Below, in pieces: positions 28,116-37,104 of a DNA stretch of 64,000 nt. Numbering within the stretch: position 1 is the first letter of the stretch; every line of letters begins with the position of its first letter. The notes under the pieces are model-generated. The model saw nothing but the letters and a program-made list of their open reading frames with translations, made no database searches and was not told where the DNA came from. A program made the position numbers and the translations under genes. This DNA is from Polaromonas sp. A23 (GTDB lineage Bacteria > Pseudomonadota > Gammaproteobacteria > Burkholderiales > Burkholderiaceae_C). The stretch is from contig NZ_MUNO01000050.1 in the NCBI RefSeq assembly GCF_002001015.1, positions 1 to 64,000 of the forward strand, in the 5' to 3' direction.

Positions 28116-29309
28116 ATGCATCGTCGTAGCCTCATCGCGCTTGCCGCACTTGCCACTGCCTTTGTTTCACCTGTGGCCCTGAGCCAGGGCAAAGACATCA
28201 AGATCGCCATCATCGCCAGCAAAACCGGCCCGCTGGAGGCCTATGCCAAGCAGACCATCGTCGGCTTTCATATGGGACTGAACTACGCCACAGGCGGCAC
28301 CATGATGGTGGCGGGCAGGAAGCTCGTGGTGATCGAGAAGGACGACCAGGGCAAGCCCGACGTGGGCAAGGCGGCGCTGGCCGCGGCCTATGCCGACGAA
28401 AAGGTCGACATCGCCGTCGGCCCAACGGCTTCGCCGATTGCATTGGCCATGCTGCCGGTGGCTGAGGAATACAAGAAGATCCTGCTGGTCGAGCCTGCCG
28501 TGGCCGACAGCATTACCGGCGACAAGTGGAACAAGTACATCTTCCGCACCGGCCGCAATTCAAGCCAGGATGCCGCTGCCAACGCCGTGGCGCTGGACCG
28601 TCCAGGCAATGTGGTCGCCATTCTGGCCAACGACAATGCCTTCGGCCGTGACGGCGTGAAGGCCACCAAGTCGTTCATGAAGAATGCCAAGATCGTTCAT
28701 GAAGAATACCTGCCCGTGGGCACCACCGACTTCACGGCGGGCCTGCAGCGCGTTGTTGACAAGCTCAAGGATCAGCCGGGCAGCAAGTACCTCTCGGTAG
28801 GCTGGTCGGGCAGCCCGACGCCGTTTCCGAAAATTGCTGACCTGGACCTTGAAAAACGCTACGGCATCAAGCTCGCCACTGGCGGCAACATCCTTCCCGC
28901 CATGGTCGCGTACAAGAGCTTCCCGGGCATGGAAGGCGCGCTGTACTACTACTTCGGCATTCCCAAGAACCCGGTGAACGAAGCGATGGTGGCCCAGCAC
29001 TACAAGCAGTTCAAGGCACCGCCAGACTTTTTCACGGCAGGCGGTTTCTCGGCAGCCATGGCCGTGGTGACGGCGCTCAACAAAACCAAGGGCGAAACCG
29101 ATACCAACAAGCTCATCTCCACCATGGAAGGCATGAGCTTTGACACACCCAAGGGCAAGATGACCTTCCGCAAGGAAGACCACCAGGCCATGCAGAGCAT
29201 GTTCCACTTCAAGATCAAGGCCGATCCGGCGTTTGCCTGGGGCGTGCCCGAGCTGATCCGCGAGATCAAGCCGGAAGAGATGAATATCCCGATCACGAAC
29301 AAGCGCTAA
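28116..29309 (+). CDS. Branched-chain amino-acid-type ABC transporter binding protein
   Basis: 397 residues. The signal peptide is cleaved near ALS (residue 23), followed by a type 1 periplasmic-binding fold (IKIAIIASKTGPLEAYAKQ). An excellent AGGAGA precedes ATG 28116. The family binds leucine-like amino acids, amides, urea or aromatic acids; the ligand is not readable. Sigma-54 control and the terminal alpha/beta hydrolase suggest a catabolic or nitrogen-linked substrate that may be hydrolysed after uptake. Confidence 0.9.
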   Translation: MHRRSLIALAALATAFVSPVALSQGKDIKIAIIASKTGPLEAYAKQTIVGFHMGLNYATGGTMMVAGRKLVVIEKDDQGKPDVGKAALAAAYADEKVDIAVGPTASPIALAMLPVAEEYKKILLVEPAVADSITGDKWNKYIFRTGRNSSQDAAANAVALDRPGNVVAILANDNAFGRDGVKATKSFMKNAKIVHEEYLPVGTTDFTAGLQRVVDKLKDQPGSKYLSVGWSGSPTPFPKIADLDLEKRYGIKLATGGNILPAMVAYKSFPGMEGALYYYFGIPKNPVNEAMVAQHYKQFKAPPDFFTAGGFSAAMAVVTALNKTKGETDTNKLISTMEGMSFDTPKGKMTFRKEDHQAMQSMFHFKIKADPAFAWGVPELIREIKPEEMNIPITNKR

Positions 29310-29450
29310 AACAGCGTGCTCGGCTACTGCGCGCGCCGATAGCGGCGTTGCGCAGTGCTCGAAATCCTCACGTACTTGAGTACGTTCCGGTTCCTGCGCG
29401 CTGTGCGCCTTGCTCTCGACCCGCTCGCTACGCCGCTCCCGCTGTTTTGG
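29310..29450. repeat. Imperfect long inverted repeat between binding-protein and livG genes
   Basis: AACAGCG at the left end pairs with CGCTGTT at the right. Inner arms include GCGCAG/CTGCGC and a central CGTACTTGAGTACG. The whole ~140 bp can fold as one branched structure and looks like a dispersed element. It may limit transcription into the ATPase and permease genes. Confidence 0.55.
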
Positions 29451-29464
29451 GGGACACAGAAAAC

Positions 29465-30241
29465 ATGCTTCAAACCAAAGAACTCACGATCCGCTTCGGT
29501 GGCCACGTGGCGGTGAATGCCGTGACTTGCTCGTTCGCGCCAGGCACGCTCACGGCCATCGTCGGCCCCAATGGCGCGGGCAAAACGACTTATTTCAATT
29601 TGATCTCCGGTCAGCTCAAGGCCAGCAGCGGCACGGTCACGCTCAATGGCCAGGAGCTGTCAGGCATGAGCGCGTCGGCGCGTACCCATGCCGGTCTGGG
29701 CCGGGCTTTTCAGCTGACCAACCTGTTTCCCAACCTCACGGTGCTGGAAAACGTGCGCCTTGCCGTTCAGGCCACGCGCCATGGCAAGCACCGCCATGGT
29801 TTGAACCTGTGGAGCATCTGGAGCGATCACAAGGCGCTGGTAGGCCGGGCCGAAGAAATTCTCGCGGCTGTGGCCATGGAGACCAAAGCGCAGATGCCGG
29901 TGGCCAGCCTGCCGCACGGCGACCAGCGCAAGCTCGAAGTCGCGTTGCTGATGGCGCTGGAGTCGCAGGTCTTCATGTTCGATGAGCCGACCGCGGGCAT
30001 GAGCACCGACGAGGCGCCGGTGATTCTCAACCTGATTCGCCAATTGAAGCAGGACAAGACCAAAACAATTTTGCTGGTGGAACACAAGATGGACGTGGTG
30101 CGTGAACTGGCCGACCGCATCATCGTTCTGCACAACGGCACGCTGGTCGCCGATGGCGCGCCGGCAGAGGTGATTGCCTCGCCGATCGTGCAGGAAGCTT
30201 ATCTGGGCGTGGCGCCGGTGCAGGCAGGGGAGGCGGCATGA
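29465..30241 (+). CDS. livG: Liv-type ABC transporter ATP-binding protein LivG
   Basis: 258 residues from ATG 29465; a longer frame to 29348 runs through the intergenic repeat and is not used. Walker A GPNGAGKTT, a degenerate signature SLPHGDQRKLEVALL typical of LivG, and Walker B VFMFDEPTAGM are present. It hydrolyses ATP with LivF to power the LivHM permease. It overlaps livF by 4 bp. Confidence 0.93.
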   Translation: MLQTKELTIRFGGHVAVNAVTCSFAPGTLTAIVGPNGAGKTTYFNLISGQLKASSGTVTLNGQELSGMSASARTHAGLGRAFQLTNLFPNLTVLENVRLAVQATRHGKHRHGLNLWSIWSDHKALVGRAEEILAAVAMETKAQMPVASLPHGDQRKLEVALLMALESQVFMFDEPTAGMSTDEAPVILNLIRQLKQDKTKTILLVEHKMDVVRELADRIIVLHNGTLVADGAPAEVIASPIVQEAYLGVAPVQAGEAA

Positions 30242-30963
30242 GCGCAAACCTGCTGACCCTCGAAGGCGTGCACACACACATCGGCGCGTACCACATCCTG
30301 CATGGCGTGAACCTCTCCATACCGAAGGGGCAACTCACCATGCTGCTGGGCCGCAATGGCGCCGGCAAGACCACCACACTGCGCACCATCATGGGCTTGT
30401 GGCAAGCCTCGCAGGGCAAGGTGACTTTCGGCGGGCGCGACATCACGCTACTGGCCACACCGCAGATCGCCGGCCTCAACATCGCCTACGTGCCCGAAAA
30501 CATGGGCATTTTTTCGGACCTCACGGTCAAGGAAAACATGCTGCTGGCTGCCCGCAGTGCCAAGCGTGCCAGTCAGATGGATGAAGACCGGCTCAAGTGG
30601 ATCTACTCGCTGTTTCCGGCAGTCGAAAAATTCTGGAATCACCCCGCCGGCAAGCTGTCGGGCGGGCAAAAGCAGATGCTGGCGGTGGCCCGCGCCATCG
30701 TCGAACCGCGTGAACTGCTGATTGTTGATGAACCCAGCAAAGGCCTGGCACCGGCCATCATCAACAACATGATCGACGCGTTTGCGCAGCTCAAGGCCAG
30801 CGGCGTGACGATTTTGCTGGTGGAGCAAAACATCAATTTCGCCAAGCGCCTGGGCGACACCGTCGCCGTGATGGACAACGGTGTGGTGGTGCACGCCGGC
30901 TCCATGGCTGAGCTGGCTGAAGACACCGCGTTGCAGCAATCGCTGCTTGGACTGGCCTTATGA
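30238..30963 (+). CDS. livF: Liv-type ABC transporter ATP-binding protein LivF
   Basis: 241 residues. Walker A GRNGAGKTT, signature LSGGQKQMLAVARAI and Walker B LLIVDEPSKGLAP. It is the second ATPase of the transporter, with 4-bp overlaps on both sides (livG and livH), so the three proteins are translated in step. Confidence 0.94.
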   Translation: MSANLLTLEGVHTHIGAYHILHGVNLSIPKGQLTMLLGRNGAGKTTTLRTIMGLWQASQGKVTFGGRDITLLATPQIAGLNIAYVPENMGIFSDLTVKENMLLAARSAKRASQMDEDRLKWIYSLFPAVEKFWNHPAGKLSGGQKQMLAVARAIVEPRELLIVDEPSKGLAPAIINNMIDAFAQLKASGVTILLVEQNINFAKRLGDTVAVMDNGVVVHAGSMAELAEDTALQQSLLGLAL

Positions 30964-31943
30964 AAACTCTTGATTTCGATTGGAAGCCGCTGGCACTGGT
31001 GCCTTTGCTGGCGCTGGGGATTTTTCCATTTATCGGCTCCGGCTCCACCTGGCTCACGCTGACGGTCGCCGGCCTGGCCATGGGCATGATCATTTTCATC
31101 ATTGCCTCGGGCCTGACGCTGGTGTTCGGTCTGATGGACGTGCTCAATTTCGGCCACGGTGTGTTCATTGCGCTGGGTGCTTTCGTGGCCACCAGCGTGC
31201 TCGGCGCCATGAGTGACTACACGCAAAGCGAATCGTTGTTGCGCAACATGCTGGCGGTGCTGCCGGCCATGCTGGTAGCCATGCTGGTGGCGGGCGGCGT
31301 TGGCCTGGTGTTTGAGCGCTTCATCGTGCGGCCGGTCTACGGCCAGCACCTCAAGCAGATCCTCATCACCATGGGCGGCATGATCATCGGCGAAGAACTG
31401 ATCAAGGTGATCTGGGGGCCGGCGCAGATTGCCCTGCCCATGCCCGAGGGCATGCGCGGCTCGCTGCTGCTTGGTGACGCGGCGATTGAAAAATACCGTC
31501 TCATCGCCGTGACCGTGGGCGTCGTGGTGTTCGCCATCCTGGCCTGGACGCTGGTGCGCACCAAGGTCGGCCTGCTGATCCGCGCCGGCGTGCAGGACCG
31601 CGAGATGGTTGAATCGCTCGGCTACCGTATCAAGCGCCTGTTTATCGGCGTGTTTGTGGTCGGCAGCGCACTGGCTGGACTGGGCGGCGTGATGTGGGGC
31701 ATGTACCAGCAGAGCGTGACGCCGCAGATGGGCGCCCATGTCAATGTGCTGATCTTCATCGTCATCATCATCGGCGGACTGGGATCGACCGGTGGTGCGC
31801 TGATAGGCGCGCTGCTGGTCGGACTGATGGCCAACTACACCGGCTTCCTGGCCCCCAAGGTGGCGCTGTTTTCGAACATCGCGCTGATGGCGGCCGTCCT
31901 GTTGTGGCGGCCCCAGGGCATCTACCCCGTGACCAACCGTTGA
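30960..31943 (+). CDS. livH: Liv-type ABC transporter permease LivH
   Basis: 327 residues with about eight membrane helices. Contains the family loop VFGLMDVLNFGHGVFIALGAF (about 57-77) and the C-terminal IGGLGSTGGALIGALLVG. With LivM it forms the inner-membrane channel. The ATP-binding subunits are encoded before the permeases, a common variant order. Confidence 0.93.
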   Translation: MKTLDFDWKPLALVPLLALGIFPFIGSGSTWLTLTVAGLAMGMIIFIIASGLTLVFGLMDVLNFGHGVFIALGAFVATSVLGAMSDYTQSESLLRNMLAVLPAMLVAMLVAGGVGLVFERFIVRPVYGQHLKQILITMGGMIIGEELIKVIWGPAQIALPMPEGMRGSLLLGDAAIEKYRLIAVTVGVVVFAILAWTLVRTKVGLLIRAGVQDREMVESLGYRIKRLFIGVFVVGSALAGLGGVMWGMYQQSVTPQMGAHVNVLIFIVIIIGGLGSTGGALIGALLVGLMANYTGFLAPKVALFSNIALMAAVLLWRPQGIYPVTNR

Positions 31944-31955
31944 GGAGCTGATGCC

Positions 31956-33044
31956 ATGAACAACATCCTCACACGCATCGTCTCCAACGACTATCCGCGC
32001 AGCCGCGTGCTGGCCGTCATTCTGGTCGGCCTGCTGCTGGCCCTGGCCCTTGCGCCATTCATCTTTCCCGGCGTCAAGGCTTTAAGCGTTGCGGCCAAGG
32101 TGCTGGTTTTTATTGTGCTGGTGGCCAGCTTTGACTTGCTGCTGGGCTACACCGGCATCGTCAGTTTTGCGCACACCATGTTTTTCGGCATTGGCGCCTA
32201 CGGCATCGCCGTGGCAACAACCCGCATGGGGCCGACCTGGGAAGCCCTGGCGGTCGGGCTGGTGTCCTCGCTGGCTTTGTCTTTTGTGCTGTCGCTGCTG
32301 GTGGGGCTGTTTTCGCTGCGGGTCAAAGCCATCTTTTTTGCCATGATCACGCTGGCGGTGGCCTCGGCTTTTCAGACCCTGGCCTCGCAACTGTCGGAAA
32401 TCACCGGCGGTGAAGACGGCCTGAGCTTCAAGGTGCCTGAGCTGCTGTCACCCAGCATGGAGTTTTTTGAGCAGCCCTTCCTCGGTGTCTCCATTGACGG
32501 GCGTCTGCTGACCTACTACCTGCTGTTTGTGATCACCCTGGTGTTGCTGCTGAGTCTGCTGCGCATCGTCAATTCGCCTTTCGGCCGCGTGCTGCAGGCC
32601 ATTCGCGAGAACGAGTTCCGCGCCGAGGCCATCGGTTACCGCGTGGTGGTCTACCGCACCACCTCCAGCGTGCTGTCGGCCCTGTTTGCGACCATGGCCG
32701 GCGCCATGCTGGCACTCTGGTTGCGCTACAACGGGCCCGACACCTCGCTGTCGTTCGAAATCATGATCGACGTGCTGCTGATCGTCGTGATCGGCGGCAT
32801 GGGCACGATTTACGGCGCGGCCATAGGCGCAGCGGTGTTTCTGGTTGCCCAAAGCTACCTGCAGGATTTGTTGCGCCTTGCCAGCGAGGCGGCGGCCGGC
32901 CTGCCGTGGCTGGCAGCGCTGCTGTCACCTGACCGCTGGCTTCTATGGCTCGGTGTTCTGTTTGTTTTGTCGGTGTATTACTTCCCCACCGGCGTTGTGG
33001 GGCGGCTCAGGGCCGCGCGCGTTCAGGCAGCCAGGCAAGCCTGA
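31956..33044 (+). CDS. livM: Liv-type ABC transporter permease LivM
   Basis: 362 residues with about ten membrane helices. Typical LivM segments are DLLLGYTGIVSFAHTMFFG and IGGMGTIYGAAIGAAVFL, and the IRENEFRAEAIGY cytoplasmic loop contacts the ATPases. It follows livH by 12 bp. Confidence 0.93.
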   Translation: MNNILTRIVSNDYPRSRVLAVILVGLLLALALAPFIFPGVKALSVAAKVLVFIVLVASFDLLLGYTGIVSFAHTMFFGIGAYGIAVATTRMGPTWEALAVGLVSSLALSFVLSLLVGLFSLRVKAIFFAMITLAVASAFQTLASQLSEITGGEDGLSFKVPELLSPSMEFFEQPFLGVSIDGRLLTYYLLFVITLVLLLSLLRIVNSPFGRVLQAIRENEFRAEAIGYRVVVYRTTSSVLSALFATMAGAMLALWLRYNGPDTSLSFEIMIDVLLIVVIGGMGTIYGAAIGAAVFLVAQSYLQDLLRLASEAAAGLPWLAALLSPDRWLLWLGVLFVLSVYYFPTGVVGRLRAARVQAARQA

Positions 33045-33080
33045 GTCGAACAAAGAATTGATCACGGAGAGTCCAGCGTC

Positions 33081-33968
33081 ATGCAACACACGTCCGAATA
33101 TTTGACTTGCGCAGGGCGCGAAATCCACTACACCGAGTGGGGTGCGCAGCACAGCGCCACCGTGATTGCCTGGCACGGGTTGGCCCGTACCGGGCGTGAC
33201 ATGGACGAGCTGGCGGCGCATCTGAGCACGCGTTACCGCGTGATTTGTCCAGACACCATTGGCCGGGGGCTGAGCCAGTGGAGCCCGGATCCGCAGAATG
33301 AGTACCAGCTCTCTTTTTACGCACGGATTGCGGCTGACCTCTTTGAACAGCTGAACATCCCGAAGGCGCACTGGGTGGGCACTTCCATGGGCGGTGCCAT
33401 CGGTACCGTTTGCGCTTCAGGCTTGTTTGAGCCGGCCATGAAGGGCCGCATCCAGAGCCTGGTGCTCAACGACACGGCACCGCAGATTGCCGAACCAGCC
33501 GTCGAGCGGATCAAGTCCTATGCCGGCAACCCGCCGGCCTTTGACACCATGCTCGCCCTCGAGTCCTTCTTCCGGCAGGTGTACAAACCTTATGGCTGGC
33601 TCAGCGATGCGCAATGGCGGCGCCTGGCGGAAACTTCCGCCCGCCGCCTGCCCGATGGCCGCCTGACGCCGCACTACGACCCGGCCATGGTGCAGCAGTT
33701 CACCCACCACCCCAACGACTACCTGATCTGGGACCATTACGACGCGCTCGATATCCCGGTGTTATGCCTGCGCGGCGCGGACTCCGACCTGGTGTTGCGC
33801 GACACCACCACCGAAATGCAGACGCGCGGCCCTGGAGCGGCGGGCAGGCTTCAGGTGGTGGAAGTTCCGGGTTGCGGGCATGCACCTGCGCTGAATGTGC
33901 CCGACCAGCTGGAACGGGTGGCGGCATTTATTGCTACGGCAAGCCAGTTGGCTGCCTCCGCTACTTAA
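33081..33968 (+). CDS. Alpha/beta hydrolase fold enzyme
   Basis: 295 residues without signal peptide. The nucleophile elbow GTSMGG puts Ser102, an acid in RGADSDLV and a His in GCGHAP complete the triad, and WHGLARTG is the oxyanion-hole region. It lies 36 bp after livM and is probably co-transcribed. An esterase, lactonase or amidase acting on the imported compound is the likely role, inferred from position only. The final codons and stop are inside a repeat A copy. Confidence 0.87.
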   Translation: MQHTSEYLTCAGREIHYTEWGAQHSATVIAWHGLARTGRDMDELAAHLSTRYRVICPDTIGRGLSQWSPDPQNEYQLSFYARIAADLFEQLNIPKAHWVGTSMGGAIGTVCASGLFEPAMKGRIQSLVLNDTAPQIAEPAVERIKSYAGNPPAFDTMLALESFFRQVYKPYGWLSDAQWRRLAETSARRLPDGRLTPHYDPAMVQQFTHHPNDYLIWDHYDALDIPVLCLRGADSDLVLRDTTTEMQTRGPGAAGRLQVVEVPGCGHAPALNVPDQLERVAAFIATASQLAASAT

Positions 33969-34015
33969 TTAATAGCAAGCTATTGCCGTTCTTAAAGGGC
34001 TCAAGCCCGATTTGA
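33961..34015 (-). repeat. Repeat A copy 7
   Basis: The minus strand reads GGGCTTGAGCCCTTTAAG, ACGGCAATAGCTTGCTAT, then TAATTAAGTAGC. The hydrolase stop codon lies inside. A further core-like fragment (CGATAGTTCGCTATCAAAT) occurs near 34102-34121. Confidence 0.7.
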
Positions 34016-34229
34016 TTCGTATGGAAAGGGCATTTCAGGCCTTTGAGGCCTGTTTGAGTAGTTCTTTATGCGTCAAATCGGCACTTCGCCCCTTAAGGAT
34101 AACGATAGTTCGCTATCAAATAAAGAGTGACCTCCAGCAATTGAGTCGGCTTGCAACGCCATCTCACAGCTTTCGCAGCCCCGCCCATGCGAATCCTTCA
34201 AAAGAAGGAGGACGAGCATTGGAAAATGG

Positions 34230-34502
34230 TTACCACTTGTCCAGGCGCATGGCTGGAATCAAAATGATTATGGGGAAGCCTGTAAAGGCCGAATCGCCAA
34301 AATACGTGGATGCGAACCAGCACAGTGCCGCCGCAGGAACGAGGAGCGCAGCGATAACCTTCCCGGAAAAGGCATACGTGATTTTCTCGCCGCAAGTTGG
34401 ACACCTACCCCATACTTGATCGAATAGCCCTGCTGGGTTGCCCCCACGCAAGTGCGGCCATCGGACTCCTGATCGACAGTACGGACACTTCATTCGCCAC
34501 AT
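34230..34502 (-). CDS. Small zinc-ribbon membrane protein, unknown function
   Basis: 90 residues. Two CPxC pairs (MKCPYC near the N-terminus and RCPTCG about 27 residues later) form a probable zinc ribbon. Two hydrophobic segments follow (about 48-66 and 72-84). Met at position 4 is an alternative start. It begins 3 bp after the stop of the upstream gene. I do not recognise the family. Base composition is visibly less GC-rich than in the neighbouring operons. Confidence 0.65.
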   Translation of the reverse strand: MWRMKCPYCRSGVRWPHLRGGNPAGLFDQVWGRCPTCGEKITYAFSGKVIAALLVPAAALCWFASTYFGDSAFTGFPIIILIPAMRLDKW

Positions 34503-34505
34503 GAT

Positions 34506-34970
34506 TTAAGAATGTTTGTAATACGGGGTTGCGACGAGTAAGAGCAATTGCCGCTCCTTATCAAGCTCTGCATCTATCGTGATACCCTGAAAGCTTCTAA
34601 TTGGAAGCCAACTAGGAGAGGTGGAGCACCGCACACGAAACTCCTTAATGTCCTCACTTCGTTTGGCTGCTTCGGACATCGTGACTCCATCCGGAAGAAC
34701 CAACTTAACGTAGGGTTCGACGGGGCCGCATGACACTCCGCTACTAACGAGCCGCTCGACAACAGTTTTCCATGATGTACCAATAGGAAATTCAGAGGTC
34801 AATTTTTTCTGAATCTTCTCAATATCCGAGAAAGAGTTCAGCGGAATTGGAGCATCTTTCCTCTCCGCACTGGTCATTGCTTGCCCCTCTTTGCGCGCCA
34901 AAATTGAACCGCTGACCAGCATCAGACAGATCGCCGTCCACCAAATTTTTCGTACTTTTCCTCGTGTCAT
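34506..34970 (-). CDS. Exported hypothetical protein
   Basis: 154 residues from ATG 34970; an in-frame GTG at 34994 would add eight. An N-terminal hydrophobic segment (about 10-24) could be a signal peptide or anchor. The rest is soluble, with two Cys (about 88 and 116) and no motif I recognise. It belongs to the AT-richer minus-strand cluster and runs almost into the zinc-ribbon gene, suggesting one transcript. Confidence 0.6.
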   Translation of the reverse strand: MTRGKVRKIWWTAICLMLVSGSILARKEGQAMTSAERKDAPIPLNSFSDIEKIQKKLTSEFPIGTSWKTVVERLVSSGVSCGPVEPYVKLVLPDGVTMSEAAKRSEDIKEFRVRCSTSPSWLPIRSFQGITIDAELDKERQLLLLVATPYYKHS

Positions 34971-35053
34971 ACCTTGTACTAAGTAGATTGGCACTTACTT
35001 TGGTTTTTTTGCAGGTTGATGGTGAATGGATTGCAGGCTTTGCGCGTTCAGAT

Positions 35054-35497
35054 TTAGGAACCTGGCTTTGCGTCCGGGATGACACGGGCCAGTCGTAAAG
35101 TGACGGGCGGGGTGGTCACCAATGCCACAAACAGATAGCCTCTGAAAGTCGCGTCGGCCTTCAGCGCATAGCCGCAGAAGGCAAACGCGATGTTGTGGAC
35201 GCAGTCCGGCGTAATCTGCGCAAGGGTCGCAGCTGGGAAGAAGCGTTGAATGTCGGCATCGCCTGAGGTTTGCAAGGTGCAGTCCTTGTCGCAGCTCACG
35301 CTAACCCACGATCCGTCGGTCTTGCGGTCTTCCATCGTCCATCCGGTGGCAGACTGAGACAGCCGCATGGCCTTGGGAGTCACTTCCCCCTTTGCGTTTA
35401 CGAGCAGGTAGATGCCTGCGTCGCGAGGCTCGATAGCTACCGCCGGCTGCCATATCGATAACGCCGCTATCGCAAAAATCAAGGACCGAATAAACAT
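35054..35497 (-). CDS. Secreted hypothetical protein
   Basis: 147 residues. The signal peptide is cleaved near AVA (residue 21). Four cysteines in the mature part (VSCDKDC, then PDC and FCGY) probably form two disulfides, fitting a periplasmic location. No family recognised. It lies 83 bp upstream of the 154-residue gene in the same cluster. Confidence 0.6.
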   Translation of the reverse strand: MFIRSLIFAIAALSIWQPAVAIEPRDAGIYLLVNAKGEVTPKAMRLSQSATGWTMEDRKTDGSWVSVSCDKDCTLQTSGDADIQRFFPAATLAQITPDCVHNIAFAFCGYALKADATFRGYLFVALVTTPPVTLRLARVIPDAKPGS

Positions 35498-35579
35498 GGC
35501 AACTCTTTGTGTATGGTTGGTAGGGCGGGATTCTAGGATAGATCAGTGTCCTTGGATGGCAAAGACGTGTCAGCGGCAC

Positions 35580-36071
35580 TTAGGGTTGAAGGTTGATGTT
35601 GCCAATTCTTCCCTCGTCAATTGCTTTCCAGTGCTGTTTGCACCAGTTCTGAACCAGTCGCCTGCGGCTTGGTGCCCATGCCTGCCTGGATACGCTCGCT
35701 TCGCTGAAGATCCAGTTTTGTTCAATTGCTTGGACGACGCGCCATTCGAGTTTTCCCGCTTTCGACTGAATAACGGCGGCACCGCGCGATCCGTTCTCCG
35801 CGAAAGCGCTTGTGAATTGCACGGAAGCATTTCGTGCACGGACTGTACCGACAATCCATGAAGCATCAACCTTGTCTCCAGAGATGGCTGTGACTTGGCC
35901 GCATACAAGGCGACCGTTCTGGACCAGTTCCAAAGAAAACAAGCCACTTTGTTGATTCGACCAGGAGCCGTCGAGTTGCCCAGCATGGACTTGAGTACCG
36001 ATCAGAAACAGTACCACGGTCATCGCCCGTCGCACAGAGCGTCCAGATGTTGGGTCATAGGGAGAGGGCAT
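35580..36071 (-). CDS. Exported hypothetical protein
   Basis: 163 residues from ATG 36071, chosen because it overlaps the upstream gene by 17 bp; ATG 36023 is an alternative that keeps the hydrophobic core of the signal peptide (TVVLFLIGTQVHA). The mature domain begins GQLDGSWSNQQSGLFSLEL, a lipocalin-like opening pattern (GSW plus beta-strands), but this is only suggestive. Function unknown. Confidence 0.55.
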   Translation of the reverse strand: MPSPYDPTSGRSVRRAMTVVLFLIGTQVHAGQLDGSWSNQQSGLFSLELVQNGRLVCGQVTAISGDKVDASWIVGTVRARNASVQFTSAFAENGSRGAAVIQSKAGKLEWRVVQAIEQNWIFSEASVSRQAWAPSRRRLVQNWCKQHWKAIDEGRIGNINLQP

Positions 36072-36297
36072 ACACCAGCAGTCCAAAAGCGAGATAGAAG
36101 AAAAATCCGGCGAGTACGCAGCCAGTCGCTGTTATTACGCACTGACCACGTCGCTTGAAATACAGCCCGGCTTCTGGAGCATAGGCCTGAGCCTCCCCTT
36201 CTTCAAATCGCTCGGCCCTCCATCTACCGAACGTCGCGATCCACACAACGAACCGGCCCGTTTGGGCCAGTACGATGTCTACGATGATGTTTGTCAT
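36055..36297 (-). CDS. Small membrane hypothetical protein
   Basis: 80 residues with a short amphipathic N-terminus, a charged middle (RWRAERFEEGEAQAYAPE) and one C-terminal membrane helix (about 54-78). AGGCGA precedes ATG 36297. The charged segment is followed by YFKRRGQ at the membrane edge, so the N-terminus is probably cytosolic. Function unknown. Confidence 0.5.
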   Translation of the reverse strand: MTNIIVDIVLAQTGRFVVWIATFGRWRAERFEEGEAQAYAPEAGLYFKRRGQCVITATGCVLAGFFFYLAFGLLVYALSL

Positions 36298-36339
36298 GAT
36301 GCTTCGCCTACACAGCGAAAGCTGTGGAAAGGCGATTGG

Positions 36340-36813
36340 TCATTGATTAAGCGCACAAAATCGCGCGGTCTGTTCCTTCAGTTTGTCGCAGAGTAGGGAC
36401 TTAAACATGAATGGCGGCGTGATGTGATCATCAGCATCTCGGCGCATGTAGGGGTACAACTCAAGAAGGCCTTTGCTGTCAGCACCTGCTCTGGCAATGA
36501 TCGTTCCTTCAGCACCGTTTTCGGGATAAGGGCCGCAGCTTGTGAACTCGTATTTCACGGCAATTTTTGCGCCCTGTTGAACCCTTGCGTCAGATGTCCT
36601 TAAAACCTGCATGACCGTTGCCGTTGCCGTTCCTAAATATCTGTCCAACACGGATACGTCCGACAAGGAAACTTTCGCAATCACATCGGCATCAGGTTGG
36701 GGATTGGGAATGGTCTCAAAGAAAAGCTTGTGCGAAAGGCTGGCCCCTAAACAAGCATGTACTTGCGGTGGTACAAGTAGTAAGCAAAAAACGAGTGCAA
36801 TGAGGTAGCGCAT
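36340..36813 (-). CDS. Secreted hypothetical protein
   Basis: 157 residues from ATG 36813. Signal peptide MRYLIALVFCLLLVPPQVHA is followed by Cys as the first mature residue region (ACLGAS), so a lipoprotein is conceivable but the -3 to -1 residues (VHA) fit ordinary cleavage. Five cysteines in total. The middle resembles a beta-sandwich with VMQVLRTSDARVQQG and IAVKYEFTSCGPYPENG. First gene of the unknown cluster; no family recognised. A longer open frame to 36972 lacks a start signal. Confidence 0.6.
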   Translation of the reverse strand: MRYLIALVFCLLLVPPQVHACLGASLSHKLFFETIPNPQPDADVIAKVSLSDVSVLDRYLGTATATVMQVLRTSDARVQQGAKIAVKYEFTSCGPYPENGAEGTIIARAGADSKGLLELYPYMRRDADDHITPPFMFKSLLCDKLKEQTARFCALNQ

Positions 36814-37104
36814 GAATTTCTCAGAAAGTTCGGTATGAGCGGAGCACAAGTAGCGATAAAAAGCCGTCAAACACCGCACGATTCTAGGCTGAGTACCAAG
36901 ACGGATGCGTCCTCCGATAGAGGGAGAACCCGTAAAAATACGGCGGCAAATCATCTCGCAAGTTGCCCCCACTCACACCGCCATCTACCGGCGCCTGCTG
37001 CTTCAAATCGTCAATCTCCCGAAAACGAGAAGACTGAAAGCGAAATGAAAGAGGGTGTCCCTAACATTCATGGCGTTACAGATATAAATTCAAAAGGAGA
37101 CACC
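36814..37104. other. Intergenic region before the second Bug gene
   Basis: 291 bp between a minus-strand cluster and a plus-strand gene, so it should hold divergent promoters. I see no convincing promoter pair, repeat A/B copy or RNA gene. A strong AAAGGAGA site at its end belongs to the Bug gene. Confidence 0.4.
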
